From: Candidatus Moraniibacteriota bacterium
GTDB lineage: Bacteria; Patescibacteriota; Minisyncoccia; Moranbacterales; UBA1568
Length of the DNA: 44,740 nucleotides
Direction of reading: 5' to 3'
Assembly (NCBI GenBank): GCA_903859375.1
Contig: CAIOMK010000022.1
Coordinates: 1-44,740 of the forward strand
Part shown: piece after piece, positions 18,470 through 26,689 of the stretch
Layout of the letters: every line of letters begins with the position of its first letter
Position numbering within the stretch: the stretch's first letter is position 1
Program-made: the position numbers and the translations under genes
The notes under the pieces: model-generated
Seen by the model: only the letters and a program-made list of their open reading frames with translations
Told to the model about the DNA's origin: nothing
The model's database searches: none

Positions 18470-19366
18470 TTATGAGACTATATGGCCGGACCCTGACTCC
18501 TTCCGATTCGCGAAAGATTCCAATGCCTCACGGTAATCGCGAAGTGCGGGCCGTTTCGTATTGCATAGGGTCGAATCCTTCGGCCGACGTGCCGGTCGGG
18601 TGAACGATGCGCCCGACACCGGCATGATCTCGGCATCGATGCGTATGATACGGAAATACTCGCGAAGGGCCTCATACCATGAGACACTCCCTTCGTTTAC
18701 CAGATGGTACACCCCGACCGGGGCGGAATCAAGTACCAAAGAATAGGTTGCGGAAGCCAGGTCCGGTGCATACGTGAAGCAACCGGTCTCGTCGTCCACG
18801 GCCGATACGGCCCCTTTTTCCCTCGCAACCTCTTCCATCTTCGCGAAGAAACTTTTTTTTGCCGAAACCGAAGAGGCCGGCATGCCGAAGAGTTTCGAAA
18901 GTCGGATGATGAAATATCGTCCGCCGATCGCCGCGACAGACTTCTCCCCGATAAATTTACTCTCCCCATAACGCGAGACCGGGTTCGGTATGGCATCTTC
19001 AGAATAACCACCGGATCGCTGTTCCCCGTCGAATACGTAATCCGTCGAATAATGAGCGAAGACGGCCCCGATTTCCAAAGCGACCGAAGCAAGTTCTCCG
19101 GGTACCTCGGCATTGAGTCGCCAGGCCTTCTCAAACTCGTTCTCATCTTCTTCACAAAGGTCGACCGCATTGTATGCGACGGCGTTGATGATGACATCCG
19201 GATGAAGCATGATGATCTTCTCGCGCGTATCCGAGGCGTCGTTCACATCGATATCACCGAAATCCCAGCCCGTCACCTTGTGTCCGGCTTCGCTGAAAAC
19301 ACAGACCAATTCCTGACCGAGCATTCCTTTCGACCCGAGTATGAGCACTTTCTTTATCATAATCAT
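18470..19366 (-). CDS. rmlD: dTDP-4-dehydrorhamnose reductase
   Basis: Last step of dTDP-L-rhamnose synthesis: NAD(P)H reduction of dTDP-4-dehydrorhamnose. A 298-residue short-chain dehydrogenase. Rossmann motif VLILGSKGMLGQEL (7-20), NAVAYNAVDLCEED, HYSTDYVFDG (105-114), and the YxxxK pair in SRYGESKFIGE (Y133, K137). GVYHLVNEGSVSWYE near the C-terminus is typical. The ATG overlaps the stop of the upstream TIM-barrel gene by four bases. Confidence 0.94.
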   Translation of the reverse strand: MIMIKKVLILGSKGMLGQELVCVFSEAGHKVTGWDFGDIDVNDASDTREKIIMLHPDVIINAVAYNAVDLCEEDENEFEKAWRLNAEVPGELASVALEIGAVFAHYSTDYVFDGEQRSGGYSEDAIPNPVSRYGESKFIGEKSVAAIGGRYFIIRLSKLFGMPASSVSAKKSFFAKMEEVAREKGAVSAVDDETGCFTYAPDLASATYSLVLDSAPVGVYHLVNEGSVSWYEALREYFRIIRIDAEIMPVSGASFTRPARRPKDSTLCNTKRPALRDYREALESFANRKESGSGHIVS

Positions 19367-20055
19367 CCGTTACAAATTTTCTCGAGACGCTCACGTATCC
19401 GAAGCTGTTCCACAAAGGGATTCTCGGCCTCTATGCTGACATATTCCGGGAGATATGAGGCGTAATCCGACACATAATCATACTCTCGTATATCGATCAT
19501 GTAATGTTCATCCATGCCCGACCGTTTCCGTTTCATCATATTGCGGATCGCCGGAAGAGGCGAGATGTGGCAACACCCGATCGCGACGTCGGTTCCGAGC
19601 AGCTCGGTCAGCATACGATACGATTTCGGGAAACGGAAGCGTGTCAGCCGGTAGTGTTGGATATCGAGACAGATGCCCGCGTATTCGTCGACTATCCCGT
19701 CCGGAAAAGGATGAAAGTGATTCTCCACGAAAATCTTGTGCCGAAACCGGTCGAACGCCGGGACATGACGGGGATGATCGTGAATATTGTACGCCACCGG
19801 ATGGAACCGATCCTCGAGATACGCGACTTCGTCCTCTTCCATGTCGTCGCGGAGATGTATGTGCGGTACCGTAAGAGAATCGATACCCTCAAGAAGCGTG
19901 TACAGCTCGTCGCGCTCCTGCTTCTTCAGGAATGTCGGGAACAACGCGATATCGGTGATACCGAATCGTTTCATTTCTTCCACCTTTTCCCTCCAATCGG
20001 ACCCGGGCGTCGTCGTCAGTCCCAAGAGTATTTTTTTTGGTTTCTTCTCTATCAC
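19363..20055 (-). CDS. TIM-barrel-like protein (possible sugar isomerase/epimerase type)
   Basis: A 230-residue soluble protein. The order of strands and the charged or aromatic ends (ILLGLTTTPGSDW, GITDIALFPTF, SLTVPHIHLRDDM, VAYNIHDHP, KIFVENHF, GICLDIQHY, VAIGCCHISP) look like an AP-endonuclease/xylose-isomerase-type TIM barrel with His, Glu and Asp residues that could bind metal (H77, E121, D140, H167 by approximate count). This suggests a metal-dependent isomerase, epimerase or hydrolase acting on a sugar. It sits between rmlB and rmlD, 27 bases after rmlB, and overlaps rmlD by ATGA, so a role in modifying a dTDP-sugar or related glycan is possible. It is not one of the four canonical rhamnose enzymes. 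Function is unproven. Confidence 0.65.
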   Translation of the reverse strand: MIEKKPKKILLGLTTTPGSDWREKVEEMKRFGITDIALFPTFLKKQERDELYTLLEGIDSLTVPHIHLRDDMEEDEVAYLEDRFHPVAYNIHDHPRHVPAFDRFRHKIFVENHFHPFPDGIVDEYAGICLDIQHYRLTRFRFPKSYRMLTELLGTDVAIGCCHISPLPAIRNMMKRKRSGMDEHYMIDIREYDYVSDYASYLPEYVSIEAENPFVEQLRIRERLEKICNG

Positions 20056-20082
20056 AATCAGACATCAGGAATTAGTGATCGG

Positions 20083-21066
20083 TCAGACTTTTGATGTGAG
20101 CTTCAACTTCTTCCACCAGTCCTCATGCGTCCGATACCACTCGACTGTCTGTCGAAGCCCCGTTTCAAGCGTGACCGACGGCTCCCATCCGAGTTCACTT
20201 TTGATTTTCGAATAATCGATCGCATACCGCCGATCGTGCCCGAGCCGGTCCGTCACGTATCCGATCCGATCTTCACTGAGACCCATGATATCGAGGAGTG
20301 TCTTCGTGATCCAGATATTCTCACGCTCGCCGTTCCCGCCCACGCAGTACGTTTCACCGACTCGCCCTTTGCGGAGCACGAGGTCGATGGCCCGGCAGTG
20401 ATCCTCCACATGGAGCCAATCACGCACCTGTTTCCCGTCGCCGTAGACCGGTATGTTCTTCCCTTCCAGAAGGTTCGTGATCGCCAGAGGAATCAGTTTT
20501 TCCGGAAAATGATACGGTCCGTAGTTGTTCGAGCAGTTGGAAATCGTGACCGGCAGATCATACGTGTGAAAATACGCCCGGACAAGATGATCCGACCCGG
20601 CTTTGGACGCGCTGTACGGACTTCGCGGATCATACGGTGTCGTCTCGCAAAACGGCGCGTCATCCGGTGCGAGTGACCCGAACACTTCGTCGGTCGAGAC
20701 GTGATGGAATCGTTTCCCACCGTGTTTTCGTGCGGCATCGAGCAACACCTGCGTCCCGAGGACGTTCGTACGGACAAATGATGCGGGATCACTGATAGAC
20801 CGGTCCACATGAGACTCTGCCGCGAAATGGACCACCGCATCGCATTCTTTGACCAATCGATCGACAATTTCCGCATCCGCGATGTCCCCCTTCTCGAAAC
20901 GGAAACGGGGGTCCCCCTCACACCCAGCAAGATTCTCAAGGTTCCCCGCATAGGTCAACAAGTCGAATACGACCACCGAGTCCTCCGGATGCTCCCGCAA
21001 AACATGGTGCACATAGTTCGAACCGATGAATCCCGCTCCGCCGGTGACAAGCAAATTCATAGTCAT
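20083..21066 (-). CDS. rmlB: dTDP-glucose 4,6-dehydratase
   Basis: Second step of the rhamnose pathway: dTDP-glucose to dTDP-4-keto-6-deoxyglucose with bound NAD. 327 residues, extended SDR family. NAD motif LVTGGAGFIGSNYVHHV (6-22), HFAAESHVDRSI (80-91), STDEVFG (124-130), catalytic PYSASKAGSDH (Y151, K155), and GPYHFPEKLIPLAI. The C-terminal DRLGHDRRYAID is diagnostic for RmlB. It starts 5 bases after rmlC (or at the second ATG, 21060). Confidence 0.97.
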   Translation of the reverse strand: MTMNLLVTGGAGFIGSNYVHHVLREHPEDSVVVFDLLTYAGNLENLAGCEGDPRFRFEKGDIADAEIVDRLVKECDAVVHFAAESHVDRSISDPASFVRTNVLGTQVLLDAARKHGGKRFHHVSTDEVFGSLAPDDAPFCETTPYDPRSPYSASKAGSDHLVRAYFHTYDLPVTISNCSNNYGPYHFPEKLIPLAITNLLEGKNIPVYGDGKQVRDWLHVEDHCRAIDLVLRKGRVGETYCVGGNGERENIWITKTLLDIMGLSEDRIGYVTDRLGHDRRYAIDYSKIKSELGWEPSVTLETGLRQTVEWYRTHEDWWKKLKLTSKV

Positions 21067-21071
21067 GTGGA

Positions 21072-21647
21072 TTATTCCGTAAACAATAATTCATCCCATC
21101 GTACGGGATCGGATTCAAGGGAAGCGAGTGTCGGCTGAACCCGGTCTTTGTCCGATATCGTCAGTCTGTCCCTGTTCAACCAGTCGATATCGAATGACTC
21201 GTCGTTCCAGAGCATACCGCGATCATGTTCTTTGGAATAGACGTTCGTGCATTTGTACGAGAAAATCGTATCGGGAGCAAGCGTCAGGAATCCATGGGCG
21301 AACCCGGCCGGGATATAGAATTGCCGATGGTTTTCCGCCGACAAAACAACCGAAACATATTTCCCGAATGTCGGTGAATTTCTCCGTATATCGACTGCCA
21401 CATCGAACACTTCTCCTTGGATTACCTGTATGAGTTTGCCTTGTGAGAAAGGTGCGGTCTGATAGTGAAGTCCACGAAGCGTTCCGGTCGGTTTCGAATA
21501 GGATAGATTGTCCTGAACGAATTCCGGTATACCAGCTTCACGATATCGGTCCCGATTGTAGGTTTCCTTGAAATACCCGCGCTCATCTTCGAACACGTCC
21601 GGCTCGATCACGAGTACACCGGGAATGTCCATTTTAGTGATTTTCAT
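21072..21647 (-). CDS. rmlC: dTDP-4-dehydrorhamnose 3,5-epimerase
   Basis: Third step of dTDP-L-rhamnose synthesis: double epimerisation at C3 and C5. 191 residues, cupin fold. Motifs: DERGYFKETYN (21-31), NLSYSKPTGTLRGLHYQ (47-63) with the catalytic His 61, GEVFDVAVDIRRNSPTFG (78-95), FYIPAGFAHGFLTL (110-123) and YKCTNVYSKEHDRG (131-144) with Tyr 131. It is the first gene of the long envelope operon, preceded by an extended -10 promoter and the khpA terminator. Confidence 0.97.
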   Translation of the reverse strand: MKITKMDIPGVLVIEPDVFEDERGYFKETYNRDRYREAGIPEFVQDNLSYSKPTGTLRGLHYQTAPFSQGKLIQVIQGEVFDVAVDIRRNSPTFGKYVSVVLSAENHRQFYIPAGFAHGFLTLAPDTIFSYKCTNVYSKEHDRGMLWNDESFDIDWLNRDRLTISDKDRVQPTLASLESDPVRWDELLFTE

Positions 21648-21677
21648 AAGGCTTTTCGCAACGGTTCAAGCCTCTTC

Positions 21678-21686
21678 ATAATACCA
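21678..21686 (-). promoter_or_regulatory. Extended -10 promoter of the envelope operon
   Basis: TGG TATTAT on the minus strand (TATTAT at 21678-21683, TG at 21685-21686) lies about 30 bases before the rmlC start and just downstream of the khpA terminator. No convincing -35 box is present, which fits an extended -10 promoter. Confidence 0.45.
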
Positions 21687-21705
21687 AATAAGCCGATTGG
21701 AGGCC

Positions 21706-21742
21706 AGAAAAGCGAAAACCGACCCGATTTCTCGGGCCGGTC
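21706..21742 (-). terminator. Intrinsic terminator after khpA
   Basis: A stem ACCGGCCCGA/TCGGGTCGGT with a 4-base loop (mismatch in the middle) is followed on the minus strand by TTTTCGCTTTT. It separates khpA from rmlC. Confidence 0.75.
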
Positions 21743-21779
21743 CGCTCTTTTCCACTCTCTGTGGTCACTATTGACCGTC

Positions 21780-22199
21780 CTACAGTCTGATGTCGTTCAT
21801 CACGTCATCAAGCGTTCGTTTTACCTCGGGCTTCGGTGCTTCGTATACCGGTCTCACCGTTTCCGCGACCACATCCGCGACCGGCGCCTGCGTCTCCGCG
21901 GCGGCTACCGGTGCGACCTCGTCACGATGATGTCCGCGGGTCGAACCTTCCGGCTCGTTGATTTTGAGATTGACGCGCGCGTTGTTCTTGGCACCGATGA
22001 CACGCAAAAGCGTCCGGAGAGACTTCGCCGTCATGCCCTCGCGACCGATTACCATGCCCATATCTTCGGGATGAACGTCGAGTGTGATAAGTACGCCCAT
22101 CTCATCCACTTTTCGGGTGACCTTCACATCCTCAGGATGATCGACAAGCGCCTTCACGACATATTCAATAAACTCCTGATCCTTGTAGATTTCTGTCAT
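21780..22199 (-). CDS. khpA: KH-domain RNA-binding protein KhpA with a C-terminal tail
   Basis: A 139-residue cytoplasmic RNA-binding protein. Residues 1-80 form a single type-II KH domain, with the RNA-binding GxxG loop in MVIGREGMTAKSLRTLL (G52-R-E-G55) and ARVNLKI at its end. This matches KhpA (YlqC), which in Gram-positive bacteria partners KhpB and affects cell division and elongation. The remaining ~55 residues are an Ala/Pro/Val-rich, probably disordered tail ending in a predicted helix (RTLDDVMNDIRL); ordinary KhpA is about 75-85 residues, so the tail is an addition. It lies downstream of murF with a ~95-base gap. Confidence 0.9.
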   Translation of the reverse strand: MTEIYKDQEFIEYVVKALVDHPEDVKVTRKVDEMGVLITLDVHPEDMGMVIGREGMTAKSLRTLLRVIGAKNNARVNLKINEPEGSTRGHHRDEVAPVAAAETQAPVADVVAETVRPVYEAPKPEVKRTLDDVMNDIRL

Positions 22200-22223
22200 A
22201 CTCGTATCATCGTATTACACAGG

Positions 22224-22229
22224 ATTATA
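22224..22229 (-). promoter_or_regulatory. Possible -10 box of khpA
   Basis: A perfect TATAAT on the minus strand lies 25 bases before the khpA start. The -35 region at 17 bases (ATGAAG) is poor, so this is tentative. Confidence 0.35.
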
Positions 22230-22294
22230 TGACCGAACGATCTTACCTTCATCAGTATACCTATCCGCCCCGATGGCTGTCAACGACAAGGGAG

Positions 22295-23626
22295 TCAGGC
22301 ATCCCCGTTCCATTCGGCGGGCCTGAAAAAAGGCTTTTCCCGCCATATCTGAGACTGACGACACAGCAATGCATGCGCGTCTTCCGGATTCCGAAGCAAC
22401 GCTTCCGAGACCTTCTCCATCCGAAGTCCCTGCGATCCCTTGACCAGAACAAGGTCTCCTTCATGAACCAAGTCCGATATCACGGCAGCCGCCGAATCTG
22501 GATCGGGAAATTGGAGTACATTCCCACGGGACATTCCCTGGGCAAGAAGCTCTTCTCCGAGAGCACGCGTCCGACGTCCGACAAGGATCACCAATCCCGT
22601 CCCGACAGCCAATACGCTCTCGGCCAGACGCAAGTGATCCTCTTCCGAACCGATGCCGAGCTCGAGCATGTCGCCGAGTGCCAAGACTTTCCTCCGCGCG
22701 GGAATCTCACCGAGTGTCGAGAGTGCCGCGGATACCGATGACGGCGAAGCGTTATAGGTGTCATCGAGCAGACCGACGCCGTTTTTCCCGCTGAGAAACC
22801 TGAGTCTGCCCGGAAGCGGTGCGAATTCCTCGAGTCGTTTCGCGATATCGACGAGATTCATGCCCACGGCGATACCGACTGCGGCACCGGCGAGCGCGTC
22901 CAGGATATGATGACGCGCGATCACGGACGGCAACCGCACTGGGATAGACTTGCCCTTATAATTCAGTTTGAAACTGGATCCTATGACACCGTCAGTTTCC
23001 TGAAGGAGGATATTGTCCGCCCGAACCGAGGCATCGGGAGAAAATCCGTATGACAGGATGACGGCCTTCGTCTTCTTCCCCATACCGAGCACCCGTTCGT
23101 CATCGGCGTTCAGGATTGCAAACCCATCAGCCGGCAACGAGGAAATCAATCGTCGTTTCTCCTTGGCGATATTGGCGACGCTTCCGAAGTATTCGAGATG
23201 GCTCTCTCCTACGAGGGTCACGACACCGATCTTGACCGGTGCGATGCGAAGAAGCGCCGTCATATCCCCCGGTCGGTCGATGCCCATCTCGAGCACCAAT
23301 GCTTTCGGGTAACGGCTCGGCAGAATCATGAGCCGAAAAAATCCTCCTATCGCGAGAAGAAAGCGAGCAATCGTTCCGTGTTGTGCCCCTATTCCAAGCA
23401 CCGCGAGAGGCAATCCGATTTCGTTATTATAATTGCCGTCGCTCTTCCCTGTCGGCATAAATCCACCCAAAACAAGCGCAGCCGCTTCTTTCGTCGAACT
23501 CTTCCCTACCGACCCCGTCACCCCGATGACAAGCGGACGATATTTACGTAACACCGAACCTGCCATGAATCCGAGCACTTTCTCAGCTACCCGTACCGTT
23601 CCTTTTTTTCCGTTGTTTTGAATCAT
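22295..23626 (-). CDS. murF: UDP-N-acetylmuramoyl-tripeptide-D-alanyl-D-alanine ligase
   Basis: Adds D-Ala-D-Ala to UDP-MurNAc-tripeptide in the cytoplasm, the last soluble step of peptidoglycan precursor synthesis. 443 residues from ATG 23626; a GTG at 23638 is also in frame. Motifs of Mur ligases: P-loop GVTGSVGKSSTKE (~35-47), DGNYNNEIGLPLAVLG (MurF type), VLEMGIDRPGDM, VGESHLEYFGS, NADDERV, LDDTYNASPSSVSAAL and LGDMLELG. It follows ftsI after a repeat-filled 697-base gap; murE, which usually precedes it, is absent from this cluster. Confidence 0.95.
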   Translation of the reverse strand: MIQNNGKKGTVRVAEKVLGFMAGSVLRKYRPLVIGVTGSVGKSSTKEAAALVLGGFMPTGKSDGNYNNEIGLPLAVLGIGAQHGTIARFLLAIGGFFRLMILPSRYPKALVLEMGIDRPGDMTALLRIAPVKIGVVTLVGESHLEYFGSVANIAKEKRRLISSLPADGFAILNADDERVLGMGKKTKAVILSYGFSPDASVRADNILLQETDGVIGSSFKLNYKGKSIPVRLPSVIARHHILDALAGAAVGIAVGMNLVDIAKRLEEFAPLPGRLRFLSGKNGVGLLDDTYNASPSSVSAALSTLGEIPARRKVLALGDMLELGIGSEEDHLRLAESVLAVGTGLVILVGRRTRALGEELLAQGMSRGNVLQFPDPDSAAAVISDLVHEGDLVLVKGSQGLRMEKVSEALLRNPEDAHALLCRQSQIWREKPFFRPAEWNGDA

Positions 23627-23638
23627 AAGCGTTCGCAC

Positions 23639-23644
23639 AGTATA
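23639..23644 (-). promoter_or_regulatory. Possible -10 box of murF
   Basis: TATACT on the minus strand sits 13 bases before the ATG at 23626, so transcription would begin only a few bases before the start codon. It lies between the repeat tract and murF. No good -35 box was seen. Confidence 0.3.
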
Positions 23645-23744
23645 CCCTCATTTTGAAACGAAATCGACTATCTTGTACTTTCAAGGCTTATATAAGGAAC
23701 AAATTTTTCGTGAAATCCGATTTTCTCGTTCCTTGTCCCACAGA

Positions 23745-23812
23745 CCAGTTACTGATTGCCAATTCCCCGTTCCAAAATTCGCCTTTCGCATTCCGCCCCC
23801 GTAAAGTCACAC
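23745..23812. repeat. Family-B repeat and hairpin-module fragment upstream of murF
   Basis: The plus strand has TTCGCCTTTCGCATTCCGCC at 23777-23796, closely matching 7275-7295 and 35908-35927, followed by CCCCGTAAAG, the left arm of the hairpin modules at 7167 and 26643. No right arm (CACGGGGCATGC) follows. It directly abuts the family-A heptad tract. Confidence 0.6.
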
Positions 23813-23836
23813 CGACTCTTTCCTTGTATTCGTTCC

Positions 23837-24320
23837 CGACTTTCGACTTTCGACTTGTGACTTTTCACTTTCGACTATTCTTCCCGTTCCCCACTTTCGA
23901 CTTTCAACTTTTCACTTGTTCCCGCTTTCGACTTATGACTATTCTCCGACTTTCGACTTTTCACTTGTGACTTTCGACTATTCTCCCCCGTCCCCACTTT
24001 CAACTTTCGACTATTCTCCCCCGTTCCCGCTTGTGACTTTCAACTTTCGACTTGTGACTATTCTTCGACTTGTGACTATTCTCCGACTTTCAACTTTCGA
24101 CTTTTCACTTGTGACTTTCGACTATTCTCCCCCGTCCCCACTTTCGACTTTCAACTTTCGACTTGTGACTATTCTTCGACTTTCAACTTTCGACTTGTGA
24201 CTATTCTTCGACTTGTGACTATTCTCCGACTTTCGACTTGTGACTATTCTCCCTCCCCGCTCCCGTTCCCGCTTTCAACTTTCAACTTTCGACTTGAGAC
24301 TATTCTCCGACTTTCGACTC
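23837..24320. repeat. Long degenerate heptad repeat tract, family A
   Basis: About 480 bases, between the ftsI stop and murF, consist of seven-base units on the plus strand such as ACTTTCG, ACTTTTC, ACTTGTG, ACTTTCA and ACTATTC, interrupted by TCTC or TCTT and by C-rich words (CCCGTTCCC). The 18-mer TGACTATTCTCCGACTTT recurs within the tract and also at the two other family-A loci (27765, 28546). Open frames through it are repetitive artefacts. Confidence 0.95.
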
Positions 24321-24323
24321 CTT

Positions 24324-26111
24324 TCATTTGGCCCCTGGAATAGGCTCTGTCGGTTCGATCTTCCCATAGGAAAGCAGGAACTTCATCATGGACCCGAACA
24401 TCGGAGCAGCACTCGATTCGGCCCACTCGACGTTCTTCGGATTGTCCACCTTGGTCAGGATGACATACTTCGGATCACCGATCGGCGCATACCCGACAAA
24501 GGATCCTATGGACAAGCCCTGCTCATACCCGCCTCCGCCTTCCTTCGCGACCTGAGCCGTCCCCGTCTTGCCACCGACCCGGTATCCCGGCACGGCGGCA
24601 CGTTTCCCGTGACCGCGAAGGACGACGCTCTCGAGCATCTTCCCCATCTTCGCCGCCGTATCTTCACTCACGACCCGACGCACCTCTTCGGGCTCCACGA
24701 TACGTTCATGTCCGTCTTCGTAGACGTATTTCTGCACGATCTGCGGTTTCATAAGGACGCCCTTGTTCGCGAGTGCGCCGTATGCCGAGATCAGTTGGAT
24801 CGGCGTCGTCGTGATGCCCTGACCGAACGAAGCGGTATAGAATTGGATATCGCGCTTGGTGTCGGCGAGGTTCCTCAGGTTTCCGGAGAGTTCCGCCGGC
24901 AAATCTATATCCGTCTTTTTCCCGAAACCGAACTGAGACATCCGTTCCGCGAAACGCGCATTCCCGACCTGACGCTCCACCGAAATGACGCCCATGTTGA
25001 TGGAATTATCGAGCACCCCGTACATATCGGTCTTTCCGTAGGTCTTTTCCTCGGCATTATGAAGGGTGTATCCGGAAAGGGTAACCGATCCAGGATCGAA
25101 AAACGGGGTCTCTGGCTCTACTTTTCCATCATCGATACCGATAGCCATGGTAATCGGTTTCATCGTCGATCCGGGCTCATAGGTCATGCTCACGGTCGGA
25201 TTTATGAAGCGGAAATAATCTTCCGTCTTCCCGTATTCGTTCGGATCGAAACTCGGATCGGACGCCATCGCGAGGATACGACCCGAAGCCGCATCCATGA
25301 CGATGACGCTTCCCCCGACCCCCGCGTATTTTTCCACTGAGTCACGCACTATCTTCTCCGCTTCATGTTGGATCACCTGGTCGATCGTCAACACGACATC
25401 GGGACCTTTCTCTGCAGGTACCACGACACGGTCATCCGTCGATATCCACCGCCCGGCGGCGTCACGCATCTGATCCACCTGACCGGATTTTCCGCGCAGT
25501 TCCGCATCGAACCACGATTCGAAACCGTATCGACCCACTTCGCCTTTTCCGGGATCTCCCGGGCTCACGAAACCGACGACCTGTGCGGCAAGATCTCCGC
25601 CGGGATAGAACCGGTTCTTCTCCTTGCGCAGATACACGCCGGGAAGTCCGAGCTCCGTCACTTTCGCCGCCTCGTCATCGGAAAGTTTCTTTTTTATCGG
25701 TGCATACTGACTGTCGAGATTCTGACACTTCGCACGGATTTCATCGGCCGGAACACCGAGTATCGAGGAAAGCGCCTCTGCAGTCGTCTTCACGTTCTCC
25801 ACTTCACCCGGCACGAGATACAGGAGCGGCGCCTCGCGGTTCACGGCAGCCGGATAGATGGTGTCCCGTTCCTGAAAATAAATCTCGCCCCGATCGGGAG
25901 TCAGCTCCGCCGATACGGACTGCTGGTTCTCCGCGACCGCCTTCCATTTATCCGCCTCGAACACCTGTACTACCGTCAATCTGAGAATGACGGCTATGCC
26001 GACCAGAAAAACAAAAAAAAGAAGAGTTCTCACCCTCCCTGTCGGAAGCGATCCATTCATCGGTTTTACAATGGCTGATGCCGATTTGTGTTTTCTCATC
26101 GCCATACTCAT
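24324..26111 (-). CDS. ftsI: Penicillin-binding protein 2/3-type transpeptidase (FtsI)
   Basis: A 595-residue class B PBP that cross-links septal peptidoglycan outside the membrane. It has an N-terminal membrane helix (~28-48), a pedestal/dimerisation domain (about 60-230) and a transpeptidase domain with all three active-site motifs: SxxK in YEPGSTMKPIT (S315, K318), SxN in LDNSINMG (S370-N372) and KTG in VGGKTGTAQ (515-517). It follows ftsL by 100 bases in the dcw order. No PASTA domains are present. Start choice among three close ATGs (26111, 26105, 26099) is uncertain. Confidence 0.96.
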   Translation of the reverse strand: MSMAMRKHKSASAIVKPMNGSLPTGRVRTLLFFVFLVGIAVILRLTVVQVFEADKWKAVAENQQSVSAELTPDRGEIYFQERDTIYPAAVNREAPLLYLVPGEVENVKTTAEALSSILGVPADEIRAKCQNLDSQYAPIKKKLSDDEAAKVTELGLPGVYLRKEKNRFYPGGDLAAQVVGFVSPGDPGKGEVGRYGFESWFDAELRGKSGQVDQMRDAAGRWISTDDRVVVPAEKGPDVVLTIDQVIQHEAEKIVRDSVEKYAGVGGSVIVMDAASGRILAMASDPSFDPNEYGKTEDYFRFINPTVSMTYEPGSTMKPITMAIGIDDGKVEPETPFFDPGSVTLSGYTLHNAEEKTYGKTDMYGVLDNSINMGVISVERQVGNARFAERMSQFGFGKKTDIDLPAELSGNLRNLADTKRDIQFYTASFGQGITTTPIQLISAYGALANKGVLMKPQIVQKYVYEDGHERIVEPEEVRRVVSEDTAAKMGKMLESVVLRGHGKRAAVPGYRVGGKTGTAQVAKEGGGGYEQGLSIGSFVGYAPIGDPKYVILTKVDNPKNVEWAESSAAPMFGSMMKFLLSYGKIEPTEPIPGAK

Positions 26112-26211
26112 ACGGACAAGCTACCAATTTCGGGCGCCGAGAAAGTCCGTGTTCCAAAATACGTCTCGAATCCGAAGCGAACGGGTCACTCCGCGCCTTC
26201 GGGACAGATCT

Positions 26212-26553
26212 CTACCGAAAAGCGACCGTACCCCGTCCCCCGACGGTCTTCAGGTCGGTCGGGCGATCCATCTCCTTGCTCTTTGCCGAATCCTCAATAT
26301 GCGAAAGGGACAAAGCCTGAGCCTCGGAAATCTTCAACTTCCGGTTCTCCTCCTTGAGTTGAGAAATATCGGACTCCACTTTCCGCTCCTCATATCCCTG
26401 GGTCGCACCGCGATTGAGCGCGTACACGTAAGCTATGCTCGACAGGAAAAATACAAACAGTCCGACGATCGCCACCGGATGAACAGCACCTGAAAAAGAT
26501 GACTTCTTTCCTGGAATGTTTCGTTGCTCCGAGACATGGTAATCCTTTTTCAT
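26212..26553 (-). CDS. ftsL: FtsL-like divisome protein
   Basis: A 113-residue bitopic protein, recognised by position (between rsmH and ftsI) and architecture rather than by strong sequence motifs. It has a short basic cytoplasmic N-terminus, a membrane helix (~24-44, VHPVAIVGLFVFFLSSIAYVY), and a periplasmic coiled coil (GYEERKVESDISQLKEENRK) like FtsL/DivIC. These proteins recruit and activate FtsW-FtsI at the septum. ATG at 26553 is the natural start; the open frame extending to 26757 crosses a repeat and the rsmH end and is not credible. Confidence 0.8.
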   Translation of the reverse strand: MKKDYHVSEQRNIPGKKSSFSGAVHPVAIVGLFVFFLSSIAYVYALNRGATQGYEERKVESDISQLKEENRKLKISEAQALSLSHIEDSAKSKEMDRPTDLKTVGGRGTVAFR

Positions 26554-26608
26554 ATGTTTGTGCCCCTGTTTTTTGTTTATTTTTTTTCGGCCTTCGACCC
26601 GAGACCGA

Positions 26609-26680
26609 CTCCCATCTTTTTGTTCCCGTCTCCGACTTGTGTCCCCGTAAAACCTTGATGACTCGGCCACGGGGCATGCT
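26609..26680. repeat. Hairpin repeat module, copy 2, with heptad words
   Basis: CCCCGTA at 26643-26649 pairs with CACGGGG at 26668-26674, then GCATGC, as in 7167-7200. On the ftsL side it continues into words of family A (minus strand ACAAGTCGGAGACGGGAAC). It lies between the rsmH stop and ftsL, so it is probably transcribed within the dcw mRNA. Confidence 0.6.
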
Positions 26681-26689
26681 TTCGATTGT

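Noticed and set aside
23653-24200. Plus-strand open frames of about 95-105 codons with Ser/Pro/Leu-rich periodic translation
   Set aside because: They run through the heptad repeat tract; the periodic peptide is a by-product of the DNA repeat, with no ribosome site.
23837-24320. CRISPR array
   Set aside because: Repeats are 7 bases and contiguous, without constant longer repeats or unique spacers, and no cas genes are nearby.
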